From: Terrilactibacillus laevilacticus
Lineage (GTDB): Bacteria; Bacillota; Bacilli; Bacillales; Sporolactobacillaceae
NCBI RefSeq assembly: GCF_006517395.1
Contig: NZ_VDCY01000004.1
Location: 62,001 to 126,000 of the forward strand
DNA length: 64,000 nt
Reading direction: 5' to 3'
The position numbers were made by a program, and so were the translations under genes. The notes beneath the pieces are model-generated. The model ran no database searches and had not been told where the DNA came from. It saw only the letters and a list, made by a program, of their open reading frames with translations. Position 1 is the first letter of the stretch. Each line of letters begins with the position of its first letter. Shown in pieces: positions 49,157 through 59,710 of the stretch.

Positions 49157-50050
49157 TTATGTGAGTCGGTCATAGAACTCGATAATAAAGTTAAAGAAAA
49201 GCTTTTCAGAAGGTGCAAGTTCTCTCGATTTGGGCATCAAAAGACCGACATTACGAATCACTGTTGGATCCTCTAGGGAAACAGTGACCACGTCTGGAGG
49301 CAAATTATAGGTCACCGTATTTTCCGGTAATATAGCTACACCAAATCCAGCTGAAACGAGTTGCTTTATCGTATCCATATCCTCCCCCTCAAATGAAATG
49401 ATCGGGTTAAACCCCGCTTGCTGGCAAGCATCACGAAATAATTCTTGTAAGGCCATTCCACGTCGAAAGGTAATAAACCGCTCCTCGGCGAGTTGCTTTA
49501 ATAAAATAGATGTTTGATTGGCTAGGTGATGTTCAGAATGAAGAACAGCCACCATTCTTTCCGTAAATAAAATATGGCTATCAACAAAAGGATGTTTCTT
49601 TGGAAGAGGAGAGGCAAAGGCGATATCAATACCATCATTTTCAATGAATTGAGTGAGATAAGAAAGAGTCCCTTGGTGCAGTTGAAATTGAATGTTTGGG
49701 TGATCCATATTAAATTGTGAAAGGACGATGGGTAATGTCTGAATGGCTAAACCTGTAGACAAGCCGAGATGGATTTTTCCAATTTCAGGATTAAGATGTT
49801 CCTGAATTTTTTGTTTAGCTTTATCAAACTCTTTCAATCCTCGTTCAGCATGTTTCAAAAAAAGCCTCCCCATGTGAGTTAATTTGACATTTCGACCTTC
49901 ACGAGTGAATAGAGAAACGCCAAGTTCTGCTTCTAGTAACGTAATCTGCCTGCTAATCGCTGATTGTGCAACGTGAAGAGCTTCAGCTGTTTTTGTGACA
50001 TGTTCGCGCTTGGCTACTTCTATAAAATAAAAAATTTGTCTAAATTCCAT
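49157..50050 (-). CDS. gltC: LysR-type regulator GltC
   Basis: About 297 residues. N-terminal HTH MEFRQIFYFIEVAKREHVT, then HVAQSAISRQITLLEAELGV; the C-terminal SFEGEDMDTIKQLVSAGFGV segment resembles Bacillus GltC. It diverges from gltA-gltB, the classic layout in which GltC activates glutamate synthase according to 2-oxoglutarate/glutamate and RocG. The second ATG (50050) is preferred because TTAGG is nine bases upstream; the first (50059) abuts that site. Confidence 0.9.
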   Translation of the reverse strand: MEFRQIFYFIEVAKREHVTKTAEALHVAQSAISRQITLLEAELGVSLFTREGRNVKLTHMGRLFLKHAERGLKEFDKAKQKIQEHLNPEIGKIHLGLSTGLAIQTLPIVLSQFNMDHPNIQFQLHQGTLSYLTQFIENDGIDIAFASPLPKKHPFVDSHILFTERMVAVLHSEHHLANQTSILLKQLAEERFITFRRGMALQELFRDACQQAGFNPIISFEGEDMDTIKQLVSAGFGVAILPENTVTYNLPPDVVTVSLEDPTVIRNVGLLMPKSRELAPSEKLFFNFIIEFYDRLT

Positions 50051-50065
50051 TGTCGTCATCCTAAC

Positions 50066-50106
50066 GTTCTAATATTGAGAACAATATATTCTTAATTATA
50101 TATTGT
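50066..50106. promoter_or_regulatory. Dyads in the gltC-gltA intergenic region
   Basis: GTTCT-N7-AGAAC (50066-50082) has LysR T-N11-A geometry and sits just upstream of gltC, where autoregulation would act. It is followed by an 8-bp inverted repeat ACAATATA-N10-TATATTGT (50081-50106). Either could bind GltC; the more distal gltA side lacks an equally good dyad. Confidence 0.4.
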
Positions 50107-50349
50107 ATAGATGAATGGATAAAGAGTAAAATCTAATTACCATACTTTTCGGAAAAAACAGGACAAATTTATATAAGTGGACCATATATATAAATAAAAA
50201 CAATGGCTTTTGAATACCGAAAAAAAGACTTCGCATGTCTAAACATACAAGAAGAGACTGGCGAGAAATCCACTTATCTGTTTTGCTATTCCATTAACTT
50301 ACGAAGGTAGAGACTTTCCTAAATATACGACAGAAGGAAGGATGCTGTA

Positions 50350-53300
50350 ATGAAAGATCTTTTAAGACAAAACGGTCTATACCAATCGGAATTTGAACAT
50401 GATGCTTGTGGTATTGGTCTTTACGCTGATATTAAAGGTAGAGCCTCACATGACATCGTGGAAACTGCACTTGAAATGTTAGCAAGACTTGATCACCGTG
50501 CTGGTAAAGGTAGCGATGGAACGGGAGATGGAGCCGGACTTTTAGTTCAGATTCCACATGATTTTTTTAACTCTGTATGCTCGTTCTCACTTCCAGAAGC
50601 AGGTCAATATGGCGTTGGAATGTTGTTCCTACCACAAGACTCTTTAAAACGTCAGAATATTATTAAAACAATCAAAAGCGTTATCTCAGAGAAAAACTAT
50701 ACGCTTTACGGCATCCGTGAAGTGCCTGTTTTAGCTGAATCTATAGAACCTTTGGCTAGACAAGAGGCTCCTTATATTATTCAATTATTTGTTGGCGTTA
50801 GCGACCAGCTTACTGATAGTTTAGAGTATCAACTTTACACATTAAGAAAAACACTTGAACAACGTATTGGAAAAGAACTTTATATTGCGAGTTTATCTAG
50901 TAAGACCATTGTTTTTAAAGGGATGCTTCGTGCAGAAGAAGTGTCTGGTTATTATACAGACCTTAAGGATGAGCGATTTGTTTCAGCTATCGCTCTTGTC
51001 CATTCAAGATTTAGTACAAATACGTTCCCAAGTTGGAAACGTGCTCACCCAAACCGTATGATCGTTCATAATGGAGAAATTAATACGATACGTGGAAATA
51101 CAAATTGGTTTAATGCGCGAGCAAAAACACTAGATAAAGACTATGGTAACCAAATTATTGACCGTGATGGCAGTGACTCGGCGATATTTGATAATGTATT
51201 AGAATTTTTAACGATGAATGGTGTTCCTTTAGCTCATGCTATTATGCTCATGGTTCCCGAACCTTGGGAAAAAGACAAGGATATGCCAGATTCTCTGAAA
51301 GCATTCTATGAATATAACAGTCGCTTTATGGAGCCATGGGATGGACCAATGGCACTTGGGTTCTCTAATGGAAAACAAGTAGGAGCGATTATGGACCGAA
51401 ATGGACTAAGACCTGCACGTTATTATGTCACACATGATGATCGATTAATCTTTTCATCAGAAGTGGGCGTGGTGGACCTTGATCCTTCACTAATTAAGGA
51501 AAAGCGTCATTTAAAACCAGGTCATGTTCTTCTTGTTGATACGGAAAAAGGCCAAATCGTACCAAGTGACGAGTTGAAAAAAGAGATAAGTGAAGCAAAC
51601 GAATACGCTAAATTATTGGAAAAGTCGATAGCTTTTGCGAAATCTTCATTAGGTGAACATCAATCGGCATCCTATCGTGATCGATTAGATCGACTTTATC
51701 TACAAAAAGTGAATGGCTATACGTACGAAGAAGTCGTTAAAGGTATTCAAGTGATGGCGGAAACAGGAAAAGAACCTGTTGGGTCAATGGGATACGACGC
51801 ACCGCTTGCAGTTTTGTCGGAACGTCCACAATTACTTTTTAACTATTTTAAACAATGGTTCTCTCAAGTTACGAATCCACCGATTGATGCGATTCGTGAA
51901 GAACATGTCATTTCCAAAGTGACATGGTTAGGTAAGCAGCCTAATATTTTGGAACCAACAATCAATGATACGAAACAAATTAAGCTCGAACATCCAATAT
52001 TGGATGAAAGTCAATTTGCAACGATTCAAAATGGCTTACTACCTGTAGCGACGTTAAACTTAACATTTAATGTAAATGATGGAAAAACAGGATTAAAACA
52101 AGCCTTGGTTGTCCTTTTCCAAGAAGCGGAAGCTGCCATTAAAGATGGAAATCAAATGATCATTCTGTCTGATCGTGATGTGGATGCTGAGCATGCACCA
52201 ATCCCATCCCTTCTTGCTGTTAGCGGGCTTCACCATGACCTAATCAAGAAAGGCTTAAGGACGTCCGCTAGTATAGTTGTTGATTCAGCTGAACCTAGAG
52301 ACAGTCATCATATGTCCGCTTTACTTGGATTTGGTGCTGATGCCATTTATCCGTATATGGCTTTTGAAGCAATCAAAGATTTAATTAAGGATGAACATCT
52401 AAATAAATCAGAAGCTGAAGCAAGTCAGAAATATGTTAAAGCCCTTGTTGGCGGTATTGTTAAAGTGATGTCTAAAGTTGGGATATCTGCTATCCAAAGT
52501 TATCGTGGGGCTCAAACATTTGAAGTTCTTGGTCTTTCAAAAGAAGTCATCGATCAATACTTTACAGGAACATTTTCTCAAATTGATGGGATCGGTCTTG
52601 AAGAAATTGCAGATGAAACCTTGAAACGCCATGCCGCCGCTACGAAAGAATGGGAATCAAATCGTGTATCTCCTCTTGATCCAGGAAGTGATCTTCAATG
52701 GCGTCAAGAAGGTGAATTTCATAAATTTAATCCAATGACTATTTACAAGCTTCAACAAGCAGCACGTAAAAATGACTATGGATTATATCAAGAATATAAA
52801 GAGGAAGTAGACGATTCACCTTACTCGACGATTAGAAGTCTTTTAGAAATTAAAAGTGATCGACAGCCTGTACCATTAGACGAAGTAGAACCAGCTGAAT
52901 CGATATTTAAACGTTTTAAAACAGGCGCAATGTCTTATGGATCGATAAGTAAGGAAGCGCATGAAGCATTAGCCATTGCTATGAACCGAATCGGTGGGAA
53001 GAGTAATAGTGGTGAAGGCGGAGAAGAAGTTGAACGCTTTACACTCGATTCGAATGGTGAGAATAGAAGAAGTGCAATCAAACAAGTGGCATCAGCCCGG
53101 TTTGGAGTGACTAGCCATTACTTATCCGAAGCTAATGAAATTCAAATCAAAATGGCACAAGGAGCAAAACCTGGTGAAGGCGGTCAATTACCAGCACACA
53201 AAGTTTATCCTTGGATTGCAGAGGTTCGTGGTGCGACTCCTGGTGTCGGATTAATTTCACCACCTCCACATCACGATATTTATTCGATCGAAGACTTAGC

Positions 53301-54900
53301 TCAACTTATTTACGACTTGAAACGTGCAAATCCAACGGCTCGAATCAGTGTGAAACTTGTAGCAAAAGCAGGCGTTGGAACCATTGCAGCTGGAGTAGCA
53401 AAAGGGTTAGCTGATGTCATCTTAATCAGTGGTCATGATGGCGGAACAGGAGCAGCTTCGAAATCAAGTATTGCTCATGCCGGTATTCCTTGGGAAATTG
53501 GTCTCGCTGAAGCACATCAGACTTTATTGTTAAATGGTCTTCGTAATCGTGTATCGTTAGAAGTTGACGGTAAATTAATGTCAGGTAAGGATGTCATTGT
53601 AGCCGCTTGTCTTGGTGCCGAAGAATTTGGTTTCGCAACGGCTCCACTTGCTGTATTGGGCTGTATCATGATGAGAGCCTGTCACTTAGACACATGTCCA
53701 GTGGGGATTGCTACACAAAACCCCGAATTGCGTAAGAATTTTACGGGTAGCCCTGATCACATTGTCAACTATATGCATTTTATTGCTGAAGACATTCGTG
53801 AAATCTTATCTCAAAATGGATTTCGCTCATTAGAAGAGGTCGTTGGACACGCTGAATTGTTAAAAGTCAAAGATAGCGTGCAAAATCATCCAAAAGCGAG
53901 CCACTTAGATCTATCAAAAATGTTAGTTCCAACGGCTGAGCGTGATGAGAAGTGCAACTTTACAACACCTCAAAATCATGAACTAGATAAAACATATGAT
54001 TTCCGTGAGATATTACCTCAAACAAAAGCGATTGTTGAGCGTGGGGAAACAGGACAATTTAATTTCAATATTAAAAACTCTGATCGTTCTGTTGGAACAA
54101 CACTAGGCTTTACGGTTACGACATCGACAAATGGTGTAGGATTTGAAGAGGATGCCCTAGAACTCCAATTCAATGGTTATGCAGGTCAAAGCTTTGGTGC
54201 ATTTGTCCCAAAAGGGATCACCATGACACTTACTGGAGACGCCAACGACTATGTCGGTAAAGGACTATCTGGAGGAAAGCTCATTATTAAACCAAATGAA
54301 AATGATGGTACCCCAGATGATAATCAAGCAATTGTAGGCAATGTGGCCTTCTTTGGTGCAACAAGTGGTGAAGCTTACGTTCGAGGAACAGCAGGCGTAA
54401 GATTCTGTGTTCGAAATAGCGGTGCCAAAGTGGTTATTGAAGGGATCGGCGACAACGGTTGTGAATACATGACGGGCGGTAAAGCTATTATTCTTGGACA
54501 TTTTGGAAAGAACTTTGCTGCTGGAATGTCAGGTGGCACGGCATACCTATTCAATGAATCTGGCGACTATGACCAAATTGTAAATAAAGTTAATAAAGAA
54601 ATGGTGAATATTGAAACCATTGTTGACCCAAATGAACAAAAAGAAGTGAAAGAGCTCATTGAGAACTATGCTCATTATACGGGAAGTCCGAAAGCAGAAA
54701 AAATCCTTCTTAATTGGGAAGAATCTGTTACTCAGTTTGTGAAAATCATACCGAAAGATTATGAGCTCATGCTGTCGACAATTAAGAAACTTGAATCACA
54801 AGGATTATCGCATGATGAAGCCACCCAAAAAGCTTTTGAACTAAAAAAGAGTGGACGCATCACTTTAGACCATGGAGACCCAAACTATCAACCGGCGTAA
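50350..54900 (+). CDS. gltA: Glutamate synthase large subunit (GltA)
   Basis: Makes glutamate from glutamine and 2-oxoglutarate. 1516 residues: a 19-residue propeptide then nucleophile Cys20 in HDACGIGL (class II amidotransferase), central domain, FMN-binding synthase domain (GGKSNSGEGGEE, SGHDGGTGAA), 3Fe-4S ligands in CHLDTCPVGIATQ and the C-terminal GXXGXXXG beta-helix (GGKAIILG, GMSGGTAY). Start ATG follows GAAGGA. gltB starts 32 bases later. Divergent gltC probably activates it. Confidence 0.98.
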   Translation: MKDLLRQNGLYQSEFEHDACGIGLYADIKGRASHDIVETALEMLARLDHRAGKGSDGTGDGAGLLVQIPHDFFNSVCSFSLPEAGQYGVGMLFLPQDSLKRQNIIKTIKSVISEKNYTLYGIREVPVLAESIEPLARQEAPYIIQLFVGVSDQLTDSLEYQLYTLRKTLEQRIGKELYIASLSSKTIVFKGMLRAEEVSGYYTDLKDERFVSAIALVHSRFSTNTFPSWKRAHPNRMIVHNGEINTIRGNTNWFNARAKTLDKDYGNQIIDRDGSDSAIFDNVLEFLTMNGVPLAHAIMLMVPEPWEKDKDMPDSLKAFYEYNSRFMEPWDGPMALGFSNGKQVGAIMDRNGLRPARYYVTHDDRLIFSSEVGVVDLDPSLIKEKRHLKPGHVLLVDTEKGQIVPSDELKKEISEANEYAKLLEKSIAFAKSSLGEHQSASYRDRLDRLYLQKVNGYTYEEVVKGIQVMAETGKEPVGSMGYDAPLAVLSERPQLLFNYFKQWFSQVTNPPIDAIREEHVISKVTWLGKQPNILEPTINDTKQIKLEHPILDESQFATIQNGLLPVATLNLTFNVNDGKTGLKQALVVLFQEAEAAIKDGNQMIILSDRDVDAEHAPIPSLLAVSGLHHDLIKKGLRTSASIVVDSAEPRDSHHMSALLGFGADAIYPYMAFEAIKDLIKDEHLNKSEAEASQKYVKALVGGIVKVMSKVGISAIQSYRGAQTFEVLGLSKEVIDQYFTGTFSQIDGIGLEEIADETLKRHAAATKEWESNRVSPLDPGSDLQWRQEGEFHKFNPMTIYKLQQAARKNDYGLYQEYKEEVDDSPYSTIRSLLEIKSDRQPVPLDEVEPAESIFKRFKTGAMSYGSISKEAHEALAIAMNRIGGKSNSGEGGEEVERFTLDSNGENRRSAIKQVASARFGVTSHYLSEANEIQIKMAQGAKPGEGGQLPAHKVYPWIAEVRGATPGVGLISPPPHHDIYSIEDLAQLIYDLKRANPTARISVKLVAKAGVGTIAAGVAKGLADVILISGHDGGTGAASKSSIAHAGIPWEIGLAEAHQTLLLNGLRNRVSLEVDGKLMSGKDVIVAACLGAEEFGFATAPLAVLGCIMMRACHLDTCPVGIATQNPELRKNFTGSPDHIVNYMHFIAEDIREILSQNGFRSLEEVVGHAELLKVKDSVQNHPKASHLDLSKMLVPTAERDEKCNFTTPQNHELDKTYDFREILPQTKAIVERGETGQFNFNIKNSDRSVGTTLGFTVTTSTNGVGFEEDALELQFNGYAGQSFGAFVPKGITMTLTGDANDYVGKGLSGGKLIIKPNENDGTPDDNQAIVGNVAFFGATSGEAYVRGTAGVRFCVRNSGAKVVIEGIGDNGCEYMTGGKAIILGHFGKNFAAGMSGGTAYLFNESGDYDQIVNKVNKEMVNIETIVDPNEQKEVKELIENYAHYTGSPKAEKILLNWEESVTQFVKIIPKDYELMLSTIKKLESQGLSHDEATQKAFELKKSGRITLDHGDPNYQPA

Positions 54901-54932
54901 AGGGACAGTGAAACTGAAGGAGGAGGATTACC

Positions 54933-56387
54933 GTGGGGCAATTAATGGGTTTTATAAACATAGATAAACAGAAACAAAAAGAAAGAAAAGGGTCTGAACG
55001 TGTTAATGACTGGAATGAATATAAATTACCTTTTCCAGAGCAAGATTTGCAAAATCAAGCGGCTAGGTGCATGGACTGCGGGACACCGTATTGTCAAATG
55101 GGGGTGGAAATTAATCGCTCAACGAGTGGGTGCCCATTATACAATCTTATTCCTGAATGGAATGACCTTGTCTATCGAGGCTTATGGCAGGAAGCTTATC
55201 AACGGTTAATAAAAACAAACAACTTCCCTGAGTTCACATCAAAAGCCTGTCCAGCACCGTGTGAAGGTTCATGTACTGCAGGGCTAGTGAGTGATCCGGT
55301 ATCAATTAAGTCGATCGAAAAAGCAATTATTGATAAAGCGTTCGATGAGGGTTGGGTTAAACCTGAACCCCCTCTTAGACGTACAGGAAAACAAATTGCA
55401 GTTATTGGGTCTGGTCCTGCTGGCTTAGCAGCGGCTGACCAGTTAAACAAAATTGGCCATTCGGTCACTGTGTTTGAGCGTGACGACCGCATCGGCGGCC
55501 TACTCATGTACGGCATACCGAATATGAAAATTGAAAAATACGCTGTAGAACGTCGTGTTAAGCTGCTTCAAGCTGAAGGCATTCAATTTAAAACGAATGT
55601 TAACGTAGGAAAAGATGTAACGATGGAAGAATTGCGCCAAGCCTTTGATGCGATTGTACTTGCGACAGGTGCTGGAAAACATCGTGAACTTTCGATTGAA
55701 GGAAGACAGCTTAAAGGGATTCATCCAGCTATGTCTTATTTAACGGCGAGCACAAAACATCTTCTTGATCCGTCATTTACCCTCGATGAAGACTTTAATG
55801 CAAAAGGGAAAAATGTCATTGTTATTGGCGGTGGAGATACAGGAGCAGACTGTGTAGCAACAGCAATTAGACAAGGTTGCGCAAGTGTTGTTCAATTTGG
55901 TAAACATGGAGCACTTCCCAAAAAACGGGCAGCTTCTAATCCTTGGCCAGAGAATCCGCGGATTTTCTCTTTAGATTATGCCTATGAAGAAGCAAAAGAA
56001 GTCTTAGGAAGAGATCCTCGTGAATACTATGTTGCAACAAACGCATTTATCGGCAACGAAGATGGACATGTGGTTTCCCTCACAACAGATACCTTTAAAC
56101 AAGGTGAAAAGTCAGAAATACGAACTTGGGATGCCGATTTGGTTTTAATTGCCATAGGTTTTGAAGGCGCTGAAGATGCGGTCTTTGAAGACATGGGAGT
56201 TGAAAAACTCGGTGGAACCATAAAAGCAGACAACAAAACGTATGAAACAAGTACAGATGGCGTCTTTGCTTGTGGAGATGCTAGACGTGGACCAAGTCTG
56301 ATTGTTTGGGCTATCCAAGAAGGAAGAAAAGCAGCGTGTGCCGTTGATCTTTATCTGGATGAGAAATTAGCAGCAATTGGCCACTAA
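54933..56387 (+). CDS. gltB: Glutamate synthase small subunit (GltB)
   Basis: 484-residue NADPH-oxidising partner of GltA. Two 4Fe-4S ligand sets at the N-terminus (CMDCGTPYCQ and CPAPCEGSC), FAD motif VIGSGPAGLAAADQL and NADPH motif VIGGGDTGADC. GTG at 54933 with AGGAGGAGG upstream; the MGQLMGFINI start parallels the Bacillus protein. In GltD nomenclature this is the small subunit. Confidence 0.97.
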   Translation: MGQLMGFINIDKQKQKERKGSERVNDWNEYKLPFPEQDLQNQAARCMDCGTPYCQMGVEINRSTSGCPLYNLIPEWNDLVYRGLWQEAYQRLIKTNNFPEFTSKACPAPCEGSCTAGLVSDPVSIKSIEKAIIDKAFDEGWVKPEPPLRRTGKQIAVIGSGPAGLAAADQLNKIGHSVTVFERDDRIGGLLMYGIPNMKIEKYAVERRVKLLQAEGIQFKTNVNVGKDVTMEELRQAFDAIVLATGAGKHRELSIEGRQLKGIHPAMSYLTASTKHLLDPSFTLDEDFNAKGKNVIVIGGGDTGADCVATAIRQGCASVVQFGKHGALPKKRAASNPWPENPRIFSLDYAYEEAKEVLGRDPREYYVATNAFIGNEDGHVVSLTTDTFKQGEKSEIRTWDADLVLIAIGFEGAEDAVFEDMGVEKLGGTIKADNKTYETSTDGVFACGDARRGPSLIVWAIQEGRKAACAVDLYLDEKLAAIGH

Positions 56388-56425
56388 AACCTAATAATAT
56401 ACAACAATAAAAGATCAAAAAAACA

Positions 56426-56470
56426 AACTCGTATCGTTAGTTAAATAAACTAAACGATACGGGTTTTTAT
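56426..56470 (+). terminator. Terminator of gltAB
   Basis: CTCGTATCGTTAGTT region pairs with AACTAAACGATACGGG; then T run. Confidence 0.8.
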
Positions 56471-56552
56471 TTTGTAAAACATAGTTGTTTTAGTAATAGA
56501 AACTAAGGGAATTTATCTGTAAGGAACCAAATTAGAAAGGTGGTGGGAGGCT

Positions 56553-57230
56553 ATGGGCATAGGAATAATCGCTTTAAAGCTTTTCTTTGGATTAATCGGA
56601 TTACTTATTCTTGTTCGATTGCTAGGTAAAAAAGAAATGGTACAAGTGACTCCTTTTGATTATATATATGCCATTATTTTAAGTGAAATAATAGGAAATG
56701 CGGTTTATACTAGTTCCATTAGTATTATTGACATGTTATTGTCGCTGGCTGTTTGGGGTGTTATTATTTATGTCATTCAAGTCCTTGTACAAAGAAATGA
56801 TAAATCAAGAAGAGTGTTGAACGGCGTACCAGCACCACTAATTTGGGATGGTGAGCTGCTCGTTGAAGCTTTTCAAAAAAACTTATTAGAAGTTGAACAG
56901 TTTCGTGAGATGTTGCGTAGTAAAGGAATCTTTTCAATAAAAGAAGTTCGATATGCCTTATTGGAGACAAACGGATCACTGAGTGTCATGAAATATGGTG
57001 ACCTATCGGCTGAGCCGTCAAGTCTTTTTGTTGATGAAGGTGAAATTGAAGAAACTGAGCTGAAAACGAAAGGTAAAAATAAAGGGTGGCTCATATCAAG
57101 TTTAAAGAACGAAGGATATGATCGGATTGAGGATATTTACTGCGCAGAATGGTCAAAAGAAAGTGGATTTTATGTGGTAACCTATGCTGAGTCAAGAGAT
57201 AACAAGAATATTCATATATATAACCAATAG
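56553..57230 (+). CDS. YetF-like DUF421 membrane protein
   Basis: 225 residues: two to three N-terminal membrane helices (GLIGLLILVRLLGKKEM, then DMLLSLAVWGVIIYVIQVLV) and a cytoplasmic YetF domain (RRVLNGVPAPLIWDGEL, FSIKEVRYALLETNGSLSV). The family is frequent and duplicated in spore-formers; roles in spore membranes have been proposed, none established. Start ATG follows GGTGGTGGGAGG. Confidence 0.83.
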   Translation: MGIGIIALKLFFGLIGLLILVRLLGKKEMVQVTPFDYIYAIILSEIIGNAVYTSSISIIDMLLSLAVWGVIIYVIQVLVQRNDKSRRVLNGVPAPLIWDGELLVEAFQKNLLEVEQFREMLRSKGIFSIKEVRYALLETNGSLSVMKYGDLSAEPSSLFVDEGEIEETELKTKGKNKGWLISSLKNEGYDRIEDIYCAEWSKESGFYVVTYAESRDNKNIHIYNQ

Positions 57231-57294
57231 ATCCCACTTGCTATTCTGTTTTTTAGTCTCTATAATATAAAGTATGTAAATAATGTTTATCAGT

Positions 57295-57529
57295 TAGGAA
57301 AAGGACATGGGGTATCCTACACGGCTTATAGAGAGGGAAGACAAAAGGTGAAAGCTTCCTAGTACGGAAAGATATCTTACCACCTTGGAACTTCAGCGGT
57401 GAACGATGAGTAATCGCTGACGGCAGAACGTCGTTATCTCGATTAAGTGCTATCGCTAATGAGCGATGGAACAAGGGTGGAACCACGAGTATACAACACT
57501 CGTCTCTTTATTGAGACGGGTGTTTTTAT
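57295..57529 (+). promoter_or_regulatory. T-box leader of thrS, threonine specifier
   Basis: Stem I with ATAGAGAGGGAAG (about 57330), specifier CTT-ACC-A-CCTTGGAAC with ACC (Thr) at 57379-57381. T-box AACAAGGGTGGAACCACG (57470-57487). Terminator ACACTCGTCTC / GAGACGGGTGT with T run (57496-57529). Places thrS under tRNA-Thr charging. Confidence 0.93.
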
Positions 57530-57633
57530 ATTTTACGCATAATGGCGAATGTGTTCTATTGTTTCACTCGATGGCTTGTTAGTGATGCCAAGGATCATAT
57601 TTGAGATTTTATTTTTGAAAGGGAGAAATTAAG

Positions 57634-59559
57634 ATGTCAAACATTCAATTAACGTTTCCTGATGGTTCGGTTCGTGAATACGAAAAGGGTATTTCGTCAG
57701 AACAAGTGGCTGAATCCATTAGTCAAAGCTTAAAGAAAAAATCAGTTGCAGGCAAAATAGATGGACATTTAGTCGACTTAAATCGTCCTATAGAAGCTAG
57801 CGCCACAATTGAAATTGTGCCGCAAAATTCAGATGAGGGATTAGAGATGATGCGTCACAGTTGTGCCCATTTGCTTGCACAAGCCTTAAAACGACTCTAT
57901 CCTGATGTTAAATTAGGCATTGGACCAGTCATTGAAAACGGCTTTTACTATGACGTCGATATGGAACATACGTTAACGAAAGAAGATTTTCCAGCGATTG
58001 AAAAAGAAATGAAAAAAATCGTCAATGAAAACTTTCCAATTGTCCGAAAACAAGTAAGTCGCGAGGAAGCTATCGCGATATTCACAGAAATAAATGACCA
58101 TTTAAAATTAGAATTGATCCGCGATCTTCCAGAAGATGCGGTTATCACGATATATGAACAAGGAGAATTTTTTGATCTTTGCCGTGGTCCGCACATCCCA
58201 TCAACAGGTAAAATTAAAGCATTTAAATTAATGAGTGTGTCTGGAGCTTATTGGCGTGGCAATAGTGATAATCAAATGTTGCAAAGGATTTATGGCGTAG
58301 CCTTTTTAAATAAAAAGGAACTTGATGACCACCTACATTTTCTTGAAGAAGCGAAGAAAAGAGATCATCGTAAATTAGGTAAACAGCTTGAATTGTTTAT
58401 GTTCTCTGAAGAAGCACCAGGGATGCCTTTCTACCTCCCTAACGGTCAAGTGATCCGTACAGAATTAGAAAATTTCTCTCGTGAACTTCAACGTCAGGCT
58501 GACTATGAGGAAGTTCGTACGCCACTCATGATGAATCAACGTTTATGGGAACAATCAGGGCACTGGGATCATTACCATGAGAACATGTACTTCTCAGAAG
58601 TGGATCAAACGAGTTTTGCATTGAAACCGATGAACTGTCCTGGTCACATGCTGGTCTTTAAAAATACGCTACATTCATATAGAGATCTTCCTATTCGTAT
58701 GGCAGAATTTGGTCAGGTCCATCGTCATGAATTTAGCGGAGCTTTAAACGGTATGCTTCGCGTTCGTACTTTTTGCCAAGATGATGCTCACCTCTTTGTA
58801 AGACCTGATCAGATTGAAGACGAAATTAAAAAGATCTTTACGTTAATTGATAAAATTTATAACACGTTCGGATTTGAGTATACGGTTGAACTTTCAACAC
58901 GCCCAGAAGATTCTATGGGTAGTGATGAATTATGGGAACAAGCAGAATCATCACTCACTCAAGTGCTTAATGACCTTGAATTCTCCTATCATTTGAACGA
59001 AGGCGATGGTGCTTTCTATGGACCAAAAATCGACTTCCATATCAAAGATGCATTAGGACGTAGTCATCAATGTGCAACGATTCAACTTGATTTCCAAATG
59101 CCAGAGAAATTCGATCTATCCTATATCGATGAAAATAATGAAAAGGTTCGTCCAGTTGTTATCCACCGTGCGGTCTATGGATCGGTTGACCGTTTCTTTG
59201 GAATCTTGATCGAGCACTTTGGTGGTGCTTTCCCAACTTGGCTTGCTCCTGTGCAAGTTGAACTTATTCCAGTTGCAGATGTTCATTTAGATTATATCTA
59301 CAAATTACAAAACGATCTAAAAGCACAAGGAGTTCGTGTACACGTAGATGATAGAACTGAGAAATTGGGTTACAAAATTCGTGAAGCACAAACACACAAA
59401 ATCCCATATATGCTTGTTATCGGGGATGACGAAATTGCGAATAACGCCGTTAATGTCCGTAAATACGGCGAGAAAGCTTCTAATACCGTTTCATATGAAG
59501 ACTTTAAAGCAAGTATCTTAGAAGAAATAAAAAATCGTGTCACACACGTCCAAAAATAA
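57634..59559 (+). CDS. thrS: Threonyl-tRNA synthetase
   Basis: Charges tRNA-Thr. 641 residues: N-terminal TGS domain (1-62), editing domain with HSCAHLLAQAL (near 75) and the later CRGPHIP, class II core with MNCPGHMLVF, RHEFSGALNGMLRVR and the zinc ligands, and anticodon domain (about 540-641). Start ATG follows AAAGGGAG. Preceded by its T-box. Confidence 0.98.
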   Translation: MSNIQLTFPDGSVREYEKGISSEQVAESISQSLKKKSVAGKIDGHLVDLNRPIEASATIEIVPQNSDEGLEMMRHSCAHLLAQALKRLYPDVKLGIGPVIENGFYYDVDMEHTLTKEDFPAIEKEMKKIVNENFPIVRKQVSREEAIAIFTEINDHLKLELIRDLPEDAVITIYEQGEFFDLCRGPHIPSTGKIKAFKLMSVSGAYWRGNSDNQMLQRIYGVAFLNKKELDDHLHFLEEAKKRDHRKLGKQLELFMFSEEAPGMPFYLPNGQVIRTELENFSRELQRQADYEEVRTPLMMNQRLWEQSGHWDHYHENMYFSEVDQTSFALKPMNCPGHMLVFKNTLHSYRDLPIRMAEFGQVHRHEFSGALNGMLRVRTFCQDDAHLFVRPDQIEDEIKKIFTLIDKIYNTFGFEYTVELSTRPEDSMGSDELWEQAESSLTQVLNDLEFSYHLNEGDGAFYGPKIDFHIKDALGRSHQCATIQLDFQMPEKFDLSYIDENNEKVRPVVIHRAVYGSVDRFFGILIEHFGGAFPTWLAPVQVELIPVADVHLDYIYKLQNDLKAQGVRVHVDDRTEKLGYKIREAQTHKIPYMLVIGDDEIANNAVNVRKYGEKASNTVSYEDFKASILEEIKNRVTHVQK

Positions 59560-59582
59560 TAGTTAAAGCAAGATTTCTAGAA

Positions 59583-59628
59583 GAGTAAGCCTGATAATTA
59601 TATTATCAGCGCTTGCTCATTTTTTTTG
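59583..59628 (+). terminator. Terminator of thrS
   Basis: GAGTAAGCCTGATAA / TTATCAGCGCTTGCTC stem with few mismatches, then eight T. Confidence 0.88.
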
Positions 59629-59710
59629 TAAAAATAGCCAATTGAAAGAGCTACAATCATATGGAAATGAAAAAGGCATCATTTTTCGACTGTGATTAGT
59701 TGCTTATTTA

